From assembly GCA_963777775.1 (NCBI GenBank), contig CAVZRL010000009.1:1178001-1242000 (forward strand): a DNA stretch of 64,000 nt, written 5' to 3'. Within the stretch, counting starts at the first letter, position 1, and every line of letters starts with the position of its first letter. This DNA comes from WHSW01 sp963777775. Its GTDB lineage: Bacteria > Actinomycetota > Thermoleophilia > Solirubrobacterales > 70-9. The position numbers and the translations under genes were made by a program. Positions 47,695 to 55,463 of this stretch are shown here, one piece after another. The notes beneath the pieces are model-generated. The model saw nothing but the letters and a program-made list of their open reading frames with translations, ran no database searches and was not told where the DNA came from.

Positions 47695-47733
47695 ACCCTA
47701 ACGACGCGCCGCACCACGGACCGTCGTTAGCAT
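47695..47733. promoter_or_regulatory. Back-to-back promoters flanking an inverted repeat
   Basis: TAACGACG (47699-47706) and CGTCGTTA (47722-47729) form a perfect 8-bp inverted repeat with a 15-nt spacer. Each arm runs into a -10 box: TAGGGT on minus (47700-47695) and TAGCAT on plus (47728-47733). Both promoters therefore carry the same CGTCGTTAG(G/C)NT sequence, which may be an operator or a specialised extended -10. Confidence 0.5.
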
Positions 47734-47742
47734 CGAAGCGCG

Positions 47743-48915
47743 ATGAGCACCACCACCCCCACCTCGATCGACGGGTTGACCGATGAGCAGCGTGACTTCA
47801 GGTCGGCGATCGCCGACTTCTGCGAGCGCGAGGCCGGCAGCCGCGAGCAGCGCGAGCGCCTGACCCAGGGCTACACCGAGCTCCACAACCAGGAGCTCTA
47901 CGAGAAGCTCGCCGAGCTCGGCTGGCTCGGCGTCTCGATCGACGAGGCCTACGGGGGGTCGGGCGGAGGCATGGTCGACGCCTGCATCTTCCTCGAGGAG
48001 GCGATGCGCGGCCTGTTGCCGATCGCCGGCTATGGCGTCAGCCTGATCGTCGCCGGCGCCTACGGGCGCTTCGGCACCGACGAGCAGAAGCGGGAGATGC
48101 TCGGCGGGATCGCGGCGGGCAGGGTGGAGGCGATCGCGATGTCCGAGCCCGAGGCGGGCTCGGACGTCGGCAACCTCTCCTGCCGCGCCGACCGCCCCGA
48201 TGGGGAGCGAGGCGAGTTCGTGCTCAACGGGCAGAAGACCTGGATCTCAGCCGCCCACCTCGCCGACCACATCCTCGTCATCGCCCGCTCTGACCCGTCG
48301 GGTTCCAAGCACGACGGGCTCTCGATGATCTCGGTGCCGACCGACGCCGAGGGGATCGAGATCCGCGGGATCGAGACGATGGGCGGTCGCGAGGTCAACG
48401 ACGTCTTCCTGACCGACTGCCACGTGCCCGCCGAGCGGGTGCTGGGCGAGGTGGACGGTGGCTGGACGCAGCTGATGGCGGGGCTCAACGTCGAGCGCCT
48501 GATCCTGGCCGCGAACGCGCTCGGGATCGCCCGCCGCGCCTTCGACGACCTGCTCGCCTACATCAAGGAGCGGCGCCAGTTCGGGCGGCCGATCGGCTCC
48601 TTTCAGGCGATCAAGCACCGGGTCGCCGACCTCGCGACCGAGCTCGAGTGTGCGCGGCTGCTCGTCTACGACGTCGCCCGCAGGGTGGACGCGGCCCCGG
48701 AGCAGATGCTCCCGCGACAGGCCTCGATGGCGAAGTTGAAGGCGACCGAGGTGGCGAAGAAGACGGCGCTCGAGGGGATGCAGATGATGGGCGGCTACGG
48801 CTACGCGACCGAATACGACATGGAGCGCCACGTACGCACGTCGCTGGTGATGTCGATCTACGGCGGCACGAACGAGATCCAGCGCGAGATCGTCTCCAAG
48901 ACGTACGGGCTCTAG
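47743..48915 (+). CDS. Acyl-CoA dehydrogenase (about 390 aa)
   Basis: Standard-length FAD-dependent ACAD: LGWLGVSIDEAYGGSGGGMVDA, IAMSEPEAGSDVGNLSCRAD, NGQKTWISAAHLADHILVIA, catalytic-region MAGLNVERLILAANALGIAR, and the C-terminal GGYGYATEYDMERHVRTSLV then IYGGTNEIQREIV. Oxidises acyl-CoA; chain length is not readable. Leaderless -10 TAGCAT lies 9 nt before the ATG. Downstream, its stop overlaps the convergent SnoaL gene by 4 nt. Divergent from the SpoIIAA-like gene. Confidence 0.93.
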   Translation: MSTTTPTSIDGLTDEQRDFRSAIADFCEREAGSREQRERLTQGYTELHNQELYEKLAELGWLGVSIDEAYGGSGGGMVDACIFLEEAMRGLLPIAGYGVSLIVAGAYGRFGTDEQKREMLGGIAAGRVEAIAMSEPEAGSDVGNLSCRADRPDGERGEFVLNGQKTWISAAHLADHILVIARSDPSGSKHDGLSMISVPTDAEGIEIRGIETMGGREVNDVFLTDCHVPAERVLGEVDGGWTQLMAGLNVERLILAANALGIARRAFDDLLAYIKERRQFGRPIGSFQAIKHRVADLATELECARLLVYDVARRVDAAPEQMLPRQASMAKLKATEVAKKTALEGMQMMGGYGYATEYDMERHVRTSLVMSIYGGTNEIQREIVSKTYGL

Positions 48916-49319
48916 GCGTCCGACCGCCCGGCGGCTTCGAGGGCTTCCTGCTTTGTCTGGTAGAGCGTGAGCGAGGTCTGCTCGCCGTCCCGAATCGTGA
49001 TCAGCCACGCGCTTCGAGCCTGAACTTCGATGCCGTCTCGTCCTCGGAGGTAGGCGACGTTCTCCGCGATCAAGAGGCCGTCCTCGACCTCTGCCGGGCC
49101 ATCGACGATCTCGATCCGAACTTCGTCCCAGGTCGCGAGGAACTCCTCCGCGAACGCCCGGATCTCGCCGTACCCCCGATAGACGCCTGCATCGAATATG
49201 CGAGCGTTGGACCAGTCCAACACGCCGTCGGGGGCCCAGATCTCCAACATCCCGTCGAGGTCACGGCGGTTGTACGCGTCGTTGGCTCGGCGCACGATCT
49301 CGACGTTCTCCTGCGACAT
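48912..49319 (-). CDS. SnoaL/NTF2-like protein
   Basis: 135 aa. Starts MSQENVEIVRRANDAYNRRD, the usual opening of SnoaL-like proteins in this lineage, followed by FLATWDEVRIEIVDG and SLTLYQTKQEALEAAG. Conical alpha+beta NTF2 fold; members bind small hydrophobic molecules or isomerise steroids or polyketides. A GATACT box lies 9 nt before the ATG. A partial copy of its start region sits 1.3 kb downstream at 50606-50685. Confidence 0.85.
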   Translation of the reverse strand: MSQENVEIVRRANDAYNRRDLDGMLEIWAPDGVLDWSNARIFDAGVYRGYGEIRAFAEEFLATWDEVRIEIVDGPAEVEDGLLIAENVAYLRGRDGIEVQARSAWLITIRDGEQTSLTLYQTKQEALEAAGRSDA

Positions 49320-49367
49320 CGCCCGCGCAGTATCACGCTCTCATTCCCGCAGCCCGATCGTGGCCGG

Positions 49368-49784
49368 TCAGACCGACGGTCGCTTCATGAACCACTCGGT
49401 GAACTCGCGGCAGCGACCCTCGGCGTCGAAGCCGATCACGAAGCAGTTGTCGTAGACCTTGTCGACCGAGCCGCCGGGCGCGGTCAGATAAGTGCTGGTC
49501 CCGATCGCGACCGCGAGGTGGCCGTCGACCGCGATCGCGCGATAGGCGCCGTCGTACGTACCGGTCTCGTCGGGATCGTCCTCGAGCCAGGAATCGACGA
49601 CCGCATCGCGCCCCTCGATCTGATCGCCGTGCGGCCGGTACCGGTAGATCACATCCTCGCTGAACAGCGCCTCGATTCTGTCGCGGTCGTAGCTCTTCCA
49701 GGCCTCGACGTATGCGTTGAGCCACCGGTCGACGCTGGCGCGATCAATCATCATCTGCTGAGTACCCCGATGCTCGCTTTCCAT
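49368..49784 (-). CDS. SnoaL/NTF2-like protein, second
   Basis: 138 aa from ATG 49784: VDRWLNAYVEAWKSYDRDRI, then YRYRPHGDQIEGRDAVVDSWLEDDPDE, DGHLAVAIGTSTYLTAPGG, and FVIGFDAEGRCREFTEWFMKRP. A typical NTF2-like hydrolase/isomerase/stress protein. The first residue is uncertain; ATG 49751/49754 (MMIDRAS) are alternatives. It lies between the first SnoaL gene and the divergent hydrolase. Confidence 0.78.
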   Translation of the reverse strand: MESEHRGTQQMMIDRASVDRWLNAYVEAWKSYDRDRIEALFSEDVIYRYRPHGDQIEGRDAVVDSWLEDDPDETGTYDGAYRAIAVDGHLAVAIGTSTYLTAPGGSVDKVYDNCFVIGFDAEGRCREFTEWFMKRPSV

Positions 49785-49841
49785 ACCGCTAGTTGTCCGA
49801 TGAGATAATTGGCAATCGGCGGCGACCGGCGGAGGCACCCG

Positions 49842-50606
49842 ATGCGACACGACGTGATCCTTCTCCCGGGCGGCGTCCTGCCCGCCGACCTGGCCTATGG
49901 AGACCTGATCGCGGCGCTCGGTGACGACATTGCGGCGCGTTCCAAGGACCTCGAGATCTACGGCGCGGACGAGCCGCCGCCCGCCTACGGCCTTGAGACC
50001 GAAATCGACGCCGTATTGCGCGAGGCGGACGCCGCGGGGTTTGAACGTTTCCATCTCGTCGGCTACTCCGCCGGCGGAGCGATCTCGATCGCTCTGGCAG
50101 GAGGCGGTCCCGACCGCATTCTCAGCCTCTCGCTCGTGGAACCCGCGTGGATCGGGAACGAGGGTCTGAGCGAGGGTGAGCGGAAGGCGCGGGTTGAGTT
50201 CGGACGGCTCTGGGATCTGCCGCCGGATCAGGTGATGCCCCGTTTCGCCCGTATCCAGCTAGCGCCGGGGGTCGAGCCGCCTGCACCACCCGCGGGTCCG
50301 CCCCCTCCCTGGATGGCGAGGCGTCCGGGCGGGCTCAGGGCGCTGATCGACGCCTTCGACCGCTACGAGCTGGACCCAGCGCTACTGCATAGATTCGATC
50401 GGCCGGTCTACTACGCACTCGGGACCCTCAGCAACCCGGGCTTCTTCGGCGAGATGGCCGAGCGCCTCAAGGGCCTGTTTGGCGACTACACGCTCGAGGT
50501 CTATGAGGGCCGGCACCACTTCGACCCGCCTCACCGAGCCGAGCCCGATCGGCTCGCGTCGCGGCTCAGGGGGATCTGGGATCGGGCGGCCAAGACAAGT
50601 TCTTAG
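49842..50606 (+). CDS. Alpha/beta hydrolase
   Basis: 254 aa. Nucleophile Ser in FHLVGYSAGGAISIA (about residue 84), VILLPGGVLPADLAYGDLI near the N-terminus as the oxyanion region, and a late His in YEGRHHFDPPHRAEPD. The acid is unclear; a D in LSLSLVEPAW or nearby may serve. Pro-rich PPAPPAGPPPPW inserts a cap segment. GGAGG lies 6 nt before ATG 49842. Substrate unknown. Confidence 0.8.
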   Translation: MRHDVILLPGGVLPADLAYGDLIAALGDDIAARSKDLEIYGADEPPPAYGLETEIDAVLREADAAGFERFHLVGYSAGGAISIALAGGGPDRILSLSLVEPAWIGNEGLSEGERKARVEFGRLWDLPPDQVMPRFARIQLAPGVEPPAPPAGPPPPWMARRPGGLRALIDAFDRYELDPALLHRFDRPVYYALGTLSNPGFFGEMAERLKGLFGDYTLEVYEGRHHFDPPHRAEPDRLASRLRGIWDRAAKTSS

Positions 50607-50690
50607 GCACTGGAGTGCGCCGCCCACGAATCTGCGCACGAGCTCCAGGTTCTCCTGCGACATCGCTCGCGCAGGATCACGCTCTGGCCG
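50607..50690 (-). pseudogene. Start-region remnant of a duplicated SnoaL gene
   Basis: ATG 50663 (minus) begins MSQENLELVRR, matching the MSQENVEIVRR start of the SnoaL gene at 49319. The flanking 37 nt (50649-50685 versus 49305-49341), covering the -10 box, the 9-nt spacer and the first codons, differ at only 2 positions. Homology stops after about 11 codons, and the rest runs into the hydrolase gene. Confidence 0.8.
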
Positions 50691-50694
50691 CGAC

Positions 50695-51909
50695 CTAGCC
50701 GAGCAGCGGCTCGAGCCGGTCGGCGATCAGGCGCGCGAGCGGGAGCGAGGAAGTGGCCGCCGGGGAGGGCGCGTTGCGCACGTAGAGCGTGCGCTCGGTC
50801 TGCGAGACGACGAAGTCGTCGACCAGCGAGCCGTCGCGGGCGACCGCCTGGGCCCTGATCCCGGCCGGCCCGGCGACGAAGTCGTCGATGCGCAGCGCGG
50901 GGACGAAGCGGCGCGCCTCGGCGACGAAGGCGCGCTTCGACGACGCGCGGCGCAGTTCGGTCAGGCCGGTGCGCCAGTGGCGGCCGGCCAGCCGCCAGGT
51001 GCCGGGCCAGGCGAGTGTGTCGCGCAGGTCGTTACCGCGGATGCGGGCGAAGCTGTAGGCGTCGCGCGCGCCGACCATCAGCGTCGAGGGCCCGAGCAGC
51101 ACGGCGTCGTCGGGCCCGCGGGTCAGATGGGCGCCGAGAAAGGGGAGGTCTGGGTCGGGCACCGGGTAGATGTTGGCCCGGACCAGGTGGGCGCGCTCGG
51201 GGCGCAGCTTCAGGTAGCCGCCGCGAAACGGGACGATCCGCGGCTCGGGCGGAGCGCCGGCGGCGGTCGCGACGCGGTCCGACCACGCCCCGGCGCAGAC
51301 CGCGACCACCCGCGCCCGCGTGGTCCCGAGCCGATGGACGACGGTGGCCGTTCCCTCGCGCTCGGTGATCCCGTCGACCGCGCATTCGGTCGTCACCGCG
51401 CCGCCGGCCCGCGCCAGGTCCTCGGCGTAGCCGGCCGCGACCCGGGCGAAGTCGACGAGGCCGGTCGCCGGCGAGTGCAGGCCGGCGATCCCGGTCACGT
51501 GTGGCTCGACCTCACTGAGCTCGGCCGCCGCGAGGCGCCGTAGTCCGGGCACCCCGTTCGCGGCCCCGCGCCGCTCGAGCTCGTCGAGCCGGGGGAGCTC
51601 GGATTCGCCGGTGGCGACGATCAGCTTCCCGCTGCGCCGCGCCGGGATGCCGCGCTCGTCGCAGTAGGAGTAGAGCTCGGCCGCGCCTTCGACGCAGAGT
51701 CTCGCCTTCAGCGAGCCGGGGGCGTAGTAGATCCCGGCGTGGATCACGCCGCTCGAGTGGCTCGTCTGGTGGGAGCAGATGACCGGCTCGCGCTCGAGCA
51801 CGGCGACCGCCAGCCCGTGATGGCGTAGTGCCGCCTCGCGCGCCACCGCGAGCCCGACGATCCCCGCCCCGACGACGACGAGATCGGCTTCGCGCGGCGG
51901 CTTGGGCAC
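50695..51909 (-). CDS. lhgO: L-2-hydroxyglutarate oxidase-like FAD oxidoreductase
   Basis: About 404 aa with an FAD Rossmann motif (VVVGAGIVGLAVAREAALRH), LEREPVICSHQTSHSSGVIHAG (typical of LhgO/YgaF), LCVEGAAELYSYCDERGIP, and the family's middle EVEPHVTGIAGLHSPATGLVDFARV. Oxidises L-2-hydroxyglutarate to 2-oxoglutarate with transfer of electrons to quinone in E. coli. GTG 51909 is leaderless, with TAGTCT 7 nt upstream. The longer frame to 51969 lies across the bidirectional promoter. Confidence 0.87.
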   Translation of the reverse strand: MPKPPREADLVVVGAGIVGLAVAREAALRHHGLAVAVLEREPVICSHQTSHSSGVIHAGIYYAPGSLKARLCVEGAAELYSYCDERGIPARRSGKLIVATGESELPRLDELERRGAANGVPGLRRLAAAELSEVEPHVTGIAGLHSPATGLVDFARVAAGYAEDLARAGGAVTTECAVDGITEREGTATVVHRLGTTRARVVAVCAGAWSDRVATAAGAPPEPRIVPFRGGYLKLRPERAHLVRANIYPVPDPDLPFLGAHLTRGPDDAVLLGPSTLMVGARDAYSFARIRGNDLRDTLAWPGTWRLAGRHWRTGLTELRRASSKRAFVAEARRFVPALRIDDFVAGPAGIRAQAVARDGSLVDDFVVSQTERTLYVRNAPSPAATSSLPLARLIADRLEPLLG

Positions 51910-51916
51910 GGCTGCG

Positions 51917-51926
51917 AGACTAGTTG
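51917..51926. promoter_or_regulatory. Shared bidirectional -10 core, lhgO / ligC pair
   Basis: AGACTAGTTG reads TAGTCT on minus (51922-51917, 7 nt before GTG 51909) and TAGTTG on plus (51921-51926, 21 nt before ATG 51948), sharing TA. Confidence 0.45.
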
Positions 51927-51947
51927 AGTGATGCGAGCGATCCGGCC

Positions 51948-52907
51948 ATGTCGCTGGCCCTGAAGCCACCGATCAAGCCCCAGCTCGCGCTCTCGCGCAA
52001 GCAGCTGCCCGAGGGCGAGGGCTGGGCGTATGAGCCCAAGTACGACGGCTTTCGCGCCCTCGCCTTCGTCGACGGCGAGGAGCTGTTCCTGCAATCGCGG
52101 ACCGGCAGGCCGCTCGCCCGCTACTTCCCCGAGCTCGAGTTCCCGGCCGGCGCCTACGTCCTCGACGGTGAGCTGGTGATCCTGGACGGCGACGGGCGCG
52201 AGGTCTTCGACGCGCTCCAGAATCGGCTTCACCCCGCGGAGTCGCGGGTGAGGATGCTCGCCGAGCAGACGCCGGCCCTGTTTCGCGCCTTCGACCTGCT
52301 CGCGGTCGGCAAGCAGAAGGCGCTCGCGAACCCGTTCGGGCAGCGCCGCGCCGCGCTCGAGGAGTTGGTCGCGGGGTTCGGCGACCCGGGCTCGGTCGAG
52401 CTGACGCCGCTGGTCGGCGACCCGGCCAAGGCCGAGCCGTGGCTCGCGGACGGCGAGGGCGTAATCGCCAAGCGCCTCGACTCGCCCTACCTGCAGGGCG
52501 AGCGCAAAGCGATGGTCAAGGTCAAGCGCCTGCGCACGATCGACGCCGTGGTCGCGGGATGGCGGCCCGGCAAGGAGGAGGGGACGGTCGGCTCGCTGAT
52601 CCTCGGCCTCTACGACGGCGACGGCGAGCTGCGCGTCGTCGGCCACACCTCCGGCCTGAAGGCGGCCGAGAAGCGTGAGCTCGTCGCGACCCTGGCGCCG
52701 TATGAGACCGGCGAGCGCGGCTCGGCCGACCCAAGCCGCTGGTCGGCCGACCGCGACCTCGAGTGGGTCGACCTGCGCCCCGAGTTGGTCGTCGAGGTCA
52801 GCTTCGACCACGTCAGCGCGGACCGGATCCGCCACGGGGCGAAGCTGCTGCGCTGGCGCGAGGACAAGCCGGCCCCCGAATGCCGGCTCGAGCAGCTCGA
52901 CGCCTGA
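51948..52907 (+). CDS. ligC: ATP-dependent DNA ligase (LigC-like)
   Basis: 319 aa. Adenylation domain with catalytic Lys in EPKYDGFRALAF (about residue 30), motif III YVLDGELVIL, motif IV ADGEGVIAKRLDSPY, motif V MVKVKRLRTI and the OB-fold domain with motif VI region in the C-terminal third (DPSRWSADRDLEWVDLRP). Seals nicks in DNA. It resembles LigC of mycobacteria, implicated in repair and back-up end joining. A separate LigD-type polymerase gene is 1.4 kb downstream on the other strand. Start ATG 51948 has no Shine-Dalgarno. Confidence 0.9.
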   Translation: MSLALKPPIKPQLALSRKQLPEGEGWAYEPKYDGFRALAFVDGEELFLQSRTGRPLARYFPELEFPAGAYVLDGELVILDGDGREVFDALQNRLHPAESRVRMLAEQTPALFRAFDLLAVGKQKALANPFGQRRAALEELVAGFGDPGSVELTPLVGDPAKAEPWLADGEGVIAKRLDSPYLQGERKAMVKVKRLRTIDAVVAGWRPGKEEGTVGSLILGLYDGDGELRVVGHTSGLKAAEKRELVATLAPYETGERGSADPSRWSADRDLEWVDLRPELVVEVSFDHVSADRIRHGAKLLRWREDKPAPECRLEQLDA

Positions 52908-52987
52908 GCCCTGTTACTGGTCTGAGCGCCGAAATCAAGGTGATACGGTCGGCCTTCCGTAGCCGGACCGCAACTTGGAGGTGCCAG

Positions 52988-53824
52988 ATGGACCTGCAGG
53001 AGTACCGTGAGACCAGCCTTGAGACCTGGGACGAGATGGCCCCGGGGTGGGAGCAGCGGCGGCAATGGCTGCTCAGCTTCACCGGAACGATCAACGAGTG
53101 GCTGGTCGACCGCGTCGACCCGCAGCCCGGCGAGACGATCCTCGACCTCGCGGCCGGCACTGGCGATCTCGGGTTCGCCGCCGCCGAGCGGGTCGGAGAG
53201 GAGGGCAAGGTGCTCTGCACCGACTTCTCCGCCGAGATGGTCGAGGCCGCGCGCCGCAACGGCGAGCGGCTCGGGCTCGCCAACGTCGAGTGTCGGGTTC
53301 TCGACGCCGAGCGCATGGACCTCGACGACGACAGCGTCGACGGCGTGCTCTGCCGTTGGGGCTACATGCTGATGGCCGACCCCGCCGCAGCACTGCGTGA
53401 GACTCGGCGGGTGCTTCGCTACGGGGCGCCGCTTGCATTCGCCGTCTGGCAGACGCCGGACCGAAATCCGTGGGCGGCGATCCCGGGGATGACCCTGGTC
53501 GAGCGCGGCCACATGCCCCCGCCCGAGCCCGGCGCGCCGGGGATCTTCGCGCTCGGCGAGCGCGACCGGATCGTCGACTTGGTCACCGGCGCCGGATTCG
53601 GCGAGCCGCAGTTCGAAGAGCTGACCTTCGATTGGCGCTACGGGACCGACGACCTCTGGGACACGTTGACCAGCCTCGCCGGCCCGCTGGCCAGGGTGAT
53701 CAAGTCGCTGCCCGGGGACGAGCAGGACGCCACCCGCGCCGCGATCGAGGAGCGCATGGAGGGGTTCCGGCAGGGGGACGAGGCGTTCGTCCCGGCGGCC
53801 TGCTGGGGGGTTATGGCGAGCTGA
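52988..53824 (+). CDS. Class I SAM-dependent methyltransferase
   Basis: 278 aa. Rossmann SAM motif ILDLAAGTGDLGFAAAERVG (about 47-65), acidic loop in VLCTDFSAEMVEAARR, and DDDSVDGVLCRWGYMLMADP as motif post-I/II, then a methyltransferase-11-type LRETRRVLRYGAPLAFAVW. GGAGGTG precedes ATG 52988. Substrate unknown; nearby genes do not help. Confidence 0.88.
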   Translation: MDLQEYRETSLETWDEMAPGWEQRRQWLLSFTGTINEWLVDRVDPQPGETILDLAAGTGDLGFAAAERVGEEGKVLCTDFSAEMVEAARRNGERLGLANVECRVLDAERMDLDDDSVDGVLCRWGYMLMADPAAALRETRRVLRYGAPLAFAVWQTPDRNPWAAIPGMTLVERGHMPPPEPGAPGIFALGERDRIVDLVTGAGFGEPQFEELTFDWRYGTDDLWDTLTSLAGPLARVIKSLPGDEQDATRAAIEERMEGFRQGDEAFVPAACWGVMAS

Positions 53825-53925
53825 CGGCCGGGCGACCGCTCAGGCGCGGCCCCCGGGCGATGAATTCCGGCGGCGGCCCGAGTCTCAACAGCTGACCTGA
53901 TCACATATACCGAGGAGTGCAGAAG

Positions 53926-54282
53926 ATGGGTTACGTGGACGGATTCGTGCTGCCGATCCCGAAGGAGAACGTGGACGCCTATCGAGAGATGGCGGCCGAG
54001 GCCGGCGAGGTGTGGATCGAGCACGGTGCGCTCGAGTACAAGGAGTGTGTGGCCGAGGACGTCAAGGAGGGCGAGCTGACATCGTTCCCGCAGGGCGTGA
54101 AGGCGACCCGGGACGAGACCGTGTTCTTCTCCTGGATCAAGTACGAGTCACGCGCCCACCGCGACGAGGTCAACGCCAAGGTGATGGAAGACGCCCGGCT
54201 CAAGGGGATGATGGGCTCGCCGGCGCTCTTCGACTCCAAGCGCATGGTCCACGGGGGATTCGAGATCGCGGTGGATCTCTAG
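53926..54282 (+). CDS. DUF1428 family protein
   Basis: 118 aa, MGYVDGFVLPIPKENVDAYR start, then EHGALEYKECVAEDVKEGEL, GVKATRDETVFFSWIKYESR and SKRMVHGGFEIAVDL. Matches the DUF1428/YbaA-type dimeric ferredoxin-like fold. GAGGAG lies 8 nt before ATG 53926, better than the GTG at 53917. Function unknown. Its stop overlaps the polymerase-domain gene by 4 nt (convergent). Confidence 0.88.
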   Translation: MGYVDGFVLPIPKENVDAYREMAAEAGEVWIEHGALEYKECVAEDVKEGELTSFPQGVKATRDETVFFSWIKYESRAHRDEVNAKVMEDARLKGMMGSPALFDSKRMVHGGFEIAVDL

Positions 54283-55307
54283 CCCTTCTTCCTCGCCCGG
54301 CTCGGCTGGACCCGGCTCGGCTCGCCCTCCTGCTTGCGGAAGTGCGGCGGCCAGGGGGCGTCGCCGAGGCCCTCGGCCTCGTCGCGATCGGCGAGCTCGA
54401 GCAGCGAGTCGAGCGAGTGGGCCACCTCGTCGATCGTCGCCGCCGGGTCGCCGCGCTCGGCGAGCCGGGCCGGCACCGTGTCGAGCCGGAGCTCGGCCGG
54501 GTCGGCGTCGGCCACCTCCTTCCACTCGAGCGGGGTCGAGACGCGGGCGTCGGGGACCGGCCGGACAGAGTAGGCCGATGCGACCGTGCGATCGCGGGCG
54601 TTCTGGTTGTAGTCGACGAACACCCCGTGGCGCTCCTCCTTCCACCACTTCGAGGTCGCCTGCTTCGGCGCCCGGCGCTCGACCTCGCGGGCAAGCGCGA
54701 GCGCCGCCCGCCGGACCTCGGTGAAGCTCCAGCGTGGCTCGACCCGGACGTTGACGTGGATCCCGCGCGATCCCGAGGTCTTCGGGAAGCCGAGCAGGCC
54801 GTGGTCGGCGAGCACCTCGCGGACGACGCCCGCGACCGCGCGCACCTCGTCGAAGCCGACCTCCGGGGTCGGGTCGAGGTCGACGCGCAGCTCGTCGGGG
54901 TGGTCGAGGTCGGCGCGGCGCGCGGGCCAGGGGTTGAAGTCGATCACCCCGAGGTTGACCGCCCAGACCAGGTGCGCGGCGTCGTTGGCGCAGAGCTCGG
55001 TCGCGCTGCGGCCGCTCGGGAACCGGACCGTCGCCGTCTCGAGCCAGTCCGGCGCCGTCTTCGGAACCCGCTTCTGGAAGAAGAACTCGCCCTCGGCGCC
55101 ATCGACGAAGCGCTTCATTGTCGTCGGCCGTTCGCGCAGATGAAGGCAGGCGGCGTCGGCGACCGCGAGGTAGTACTCGGCCAGGTCGCGCTTCGTCCAC
55201 CTGGGCGCAGGGAAGTACACCTTGCTCGGGCTCGAGAGCCTGACCTCCCGGCCCGCCGCCTCGATCGCGATCGCCTCCTTGGCCATGGCGCTCATCATTC
55301 CAGGCAC
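54279..55307 (-). CDS. Stand-alone LigD-type polymerase (AEP/primase) domain protein
   Basis: 342 aa. VRLSSPSKVYFPAPRWTKRD, then ERPTTMKRFVDGAEGEFFFQKR, the catalytic DxD in LRVDLDPTPEVGFDEV, the His/Ser signature FPKTSGSRGIHVNVRV, and ATSKWWKEERHGVFVDYNQN with the third Asp. It is the primase-polymerase domain found at one end of LigD in NHEJ systems, here separate from a ligase. Adds rNTP/dNTP at breaks in relatives. GTG 55307 has TAGTCC 8 nt upstream; ATG 55298 is an alternative. Ku is not in the window. Confidence 0.9.
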   Translation of the reverse strand: MPGMMSAMAKEAIAIEAAGREVRLSSPSKVYFPAPRWTKRDLAEYYLAVADAACLHLRERPTTMKRFVDGAEGEFFFQKRVPKTAPDWLETATVRFPSGRSATELCANDAAHLVWAVNLGVIDFNPWPARRADLDHPDELRVDLDPTPEVGFDEVRAVAGVVREVLADHGLLGFPKTSGSRGIHVNVRVEPRWSFTEVRRAALALAREVERRAPKQATSKWWKEERHGVFVDYNQNARDRTVASAYSVRPVPDARVSTPLEWKEVADADPAELRLDTVPARLAERGDPAATIDEVAHSLDSLLELADRDEAEGLGDAPWPPHFRKQEGEPSRVQPSRARKKG

Positions 55308-55315
55308 GCGCTACG

Positions 55316-55325
55316 GGACTAGGCT
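55316..55325. promoter_or_regulatory. Shared bidirectional -10 core, polymerase / uORF-wHTH pair
   Basis: GGACTAGGCT reads TAGTCC on minus (55321-55316, 8 nt before GTG 55307) and TAGGCT on plus (55320-55325, 6 nt before ATG 55332), sharing TA. Starts are 24 nt apart. Confidence 0.55.
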
Positions 55326-55331
55326 GCGGCG

Positions 55332-55463
55332 ATGATCGCCGTCGTTGCCCGCCGGGCCCGGCAACGGCCCGTGAGCCTGATGCGGCCTTCGACCCCAGAG
55401 CCGTGCGGGCGAACCAGCGCTGGGCACCGGTCCCCGACAACGATCCCGCCGTTGCGAACGTGA
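55332..55463 (+). CDS. Leaderless 43-aa upstream ORF coupled to the wHTH gene
   Basis: ATG 55332, 6 nt after a TAGGCT box, encodes MIAVVARRARQRPVSLMRPS and continues to TGA 55461-55463, which overlaps the GTG 55460 of the regulator gene (GTGA). The peptide is basic, Pro/Arg-rich and has no family. It may be a leader peptide that allows translational coupling. Without it the regulator would have a 140-nt leader with no visible ribosome site. Confidence 0.45.
   Translation: MIAVVARRARQRPVSLMRPSTPEPCGRTSAGHRSPTTIPPLRT

Noticed and set aside
50382..50663. A 93-codon minus-strand gene starting MSQENLELVRR
   Set aside because: Only the first 11 codons are homologous; the rest is antisense of the hydrolase, so it is a remnant.
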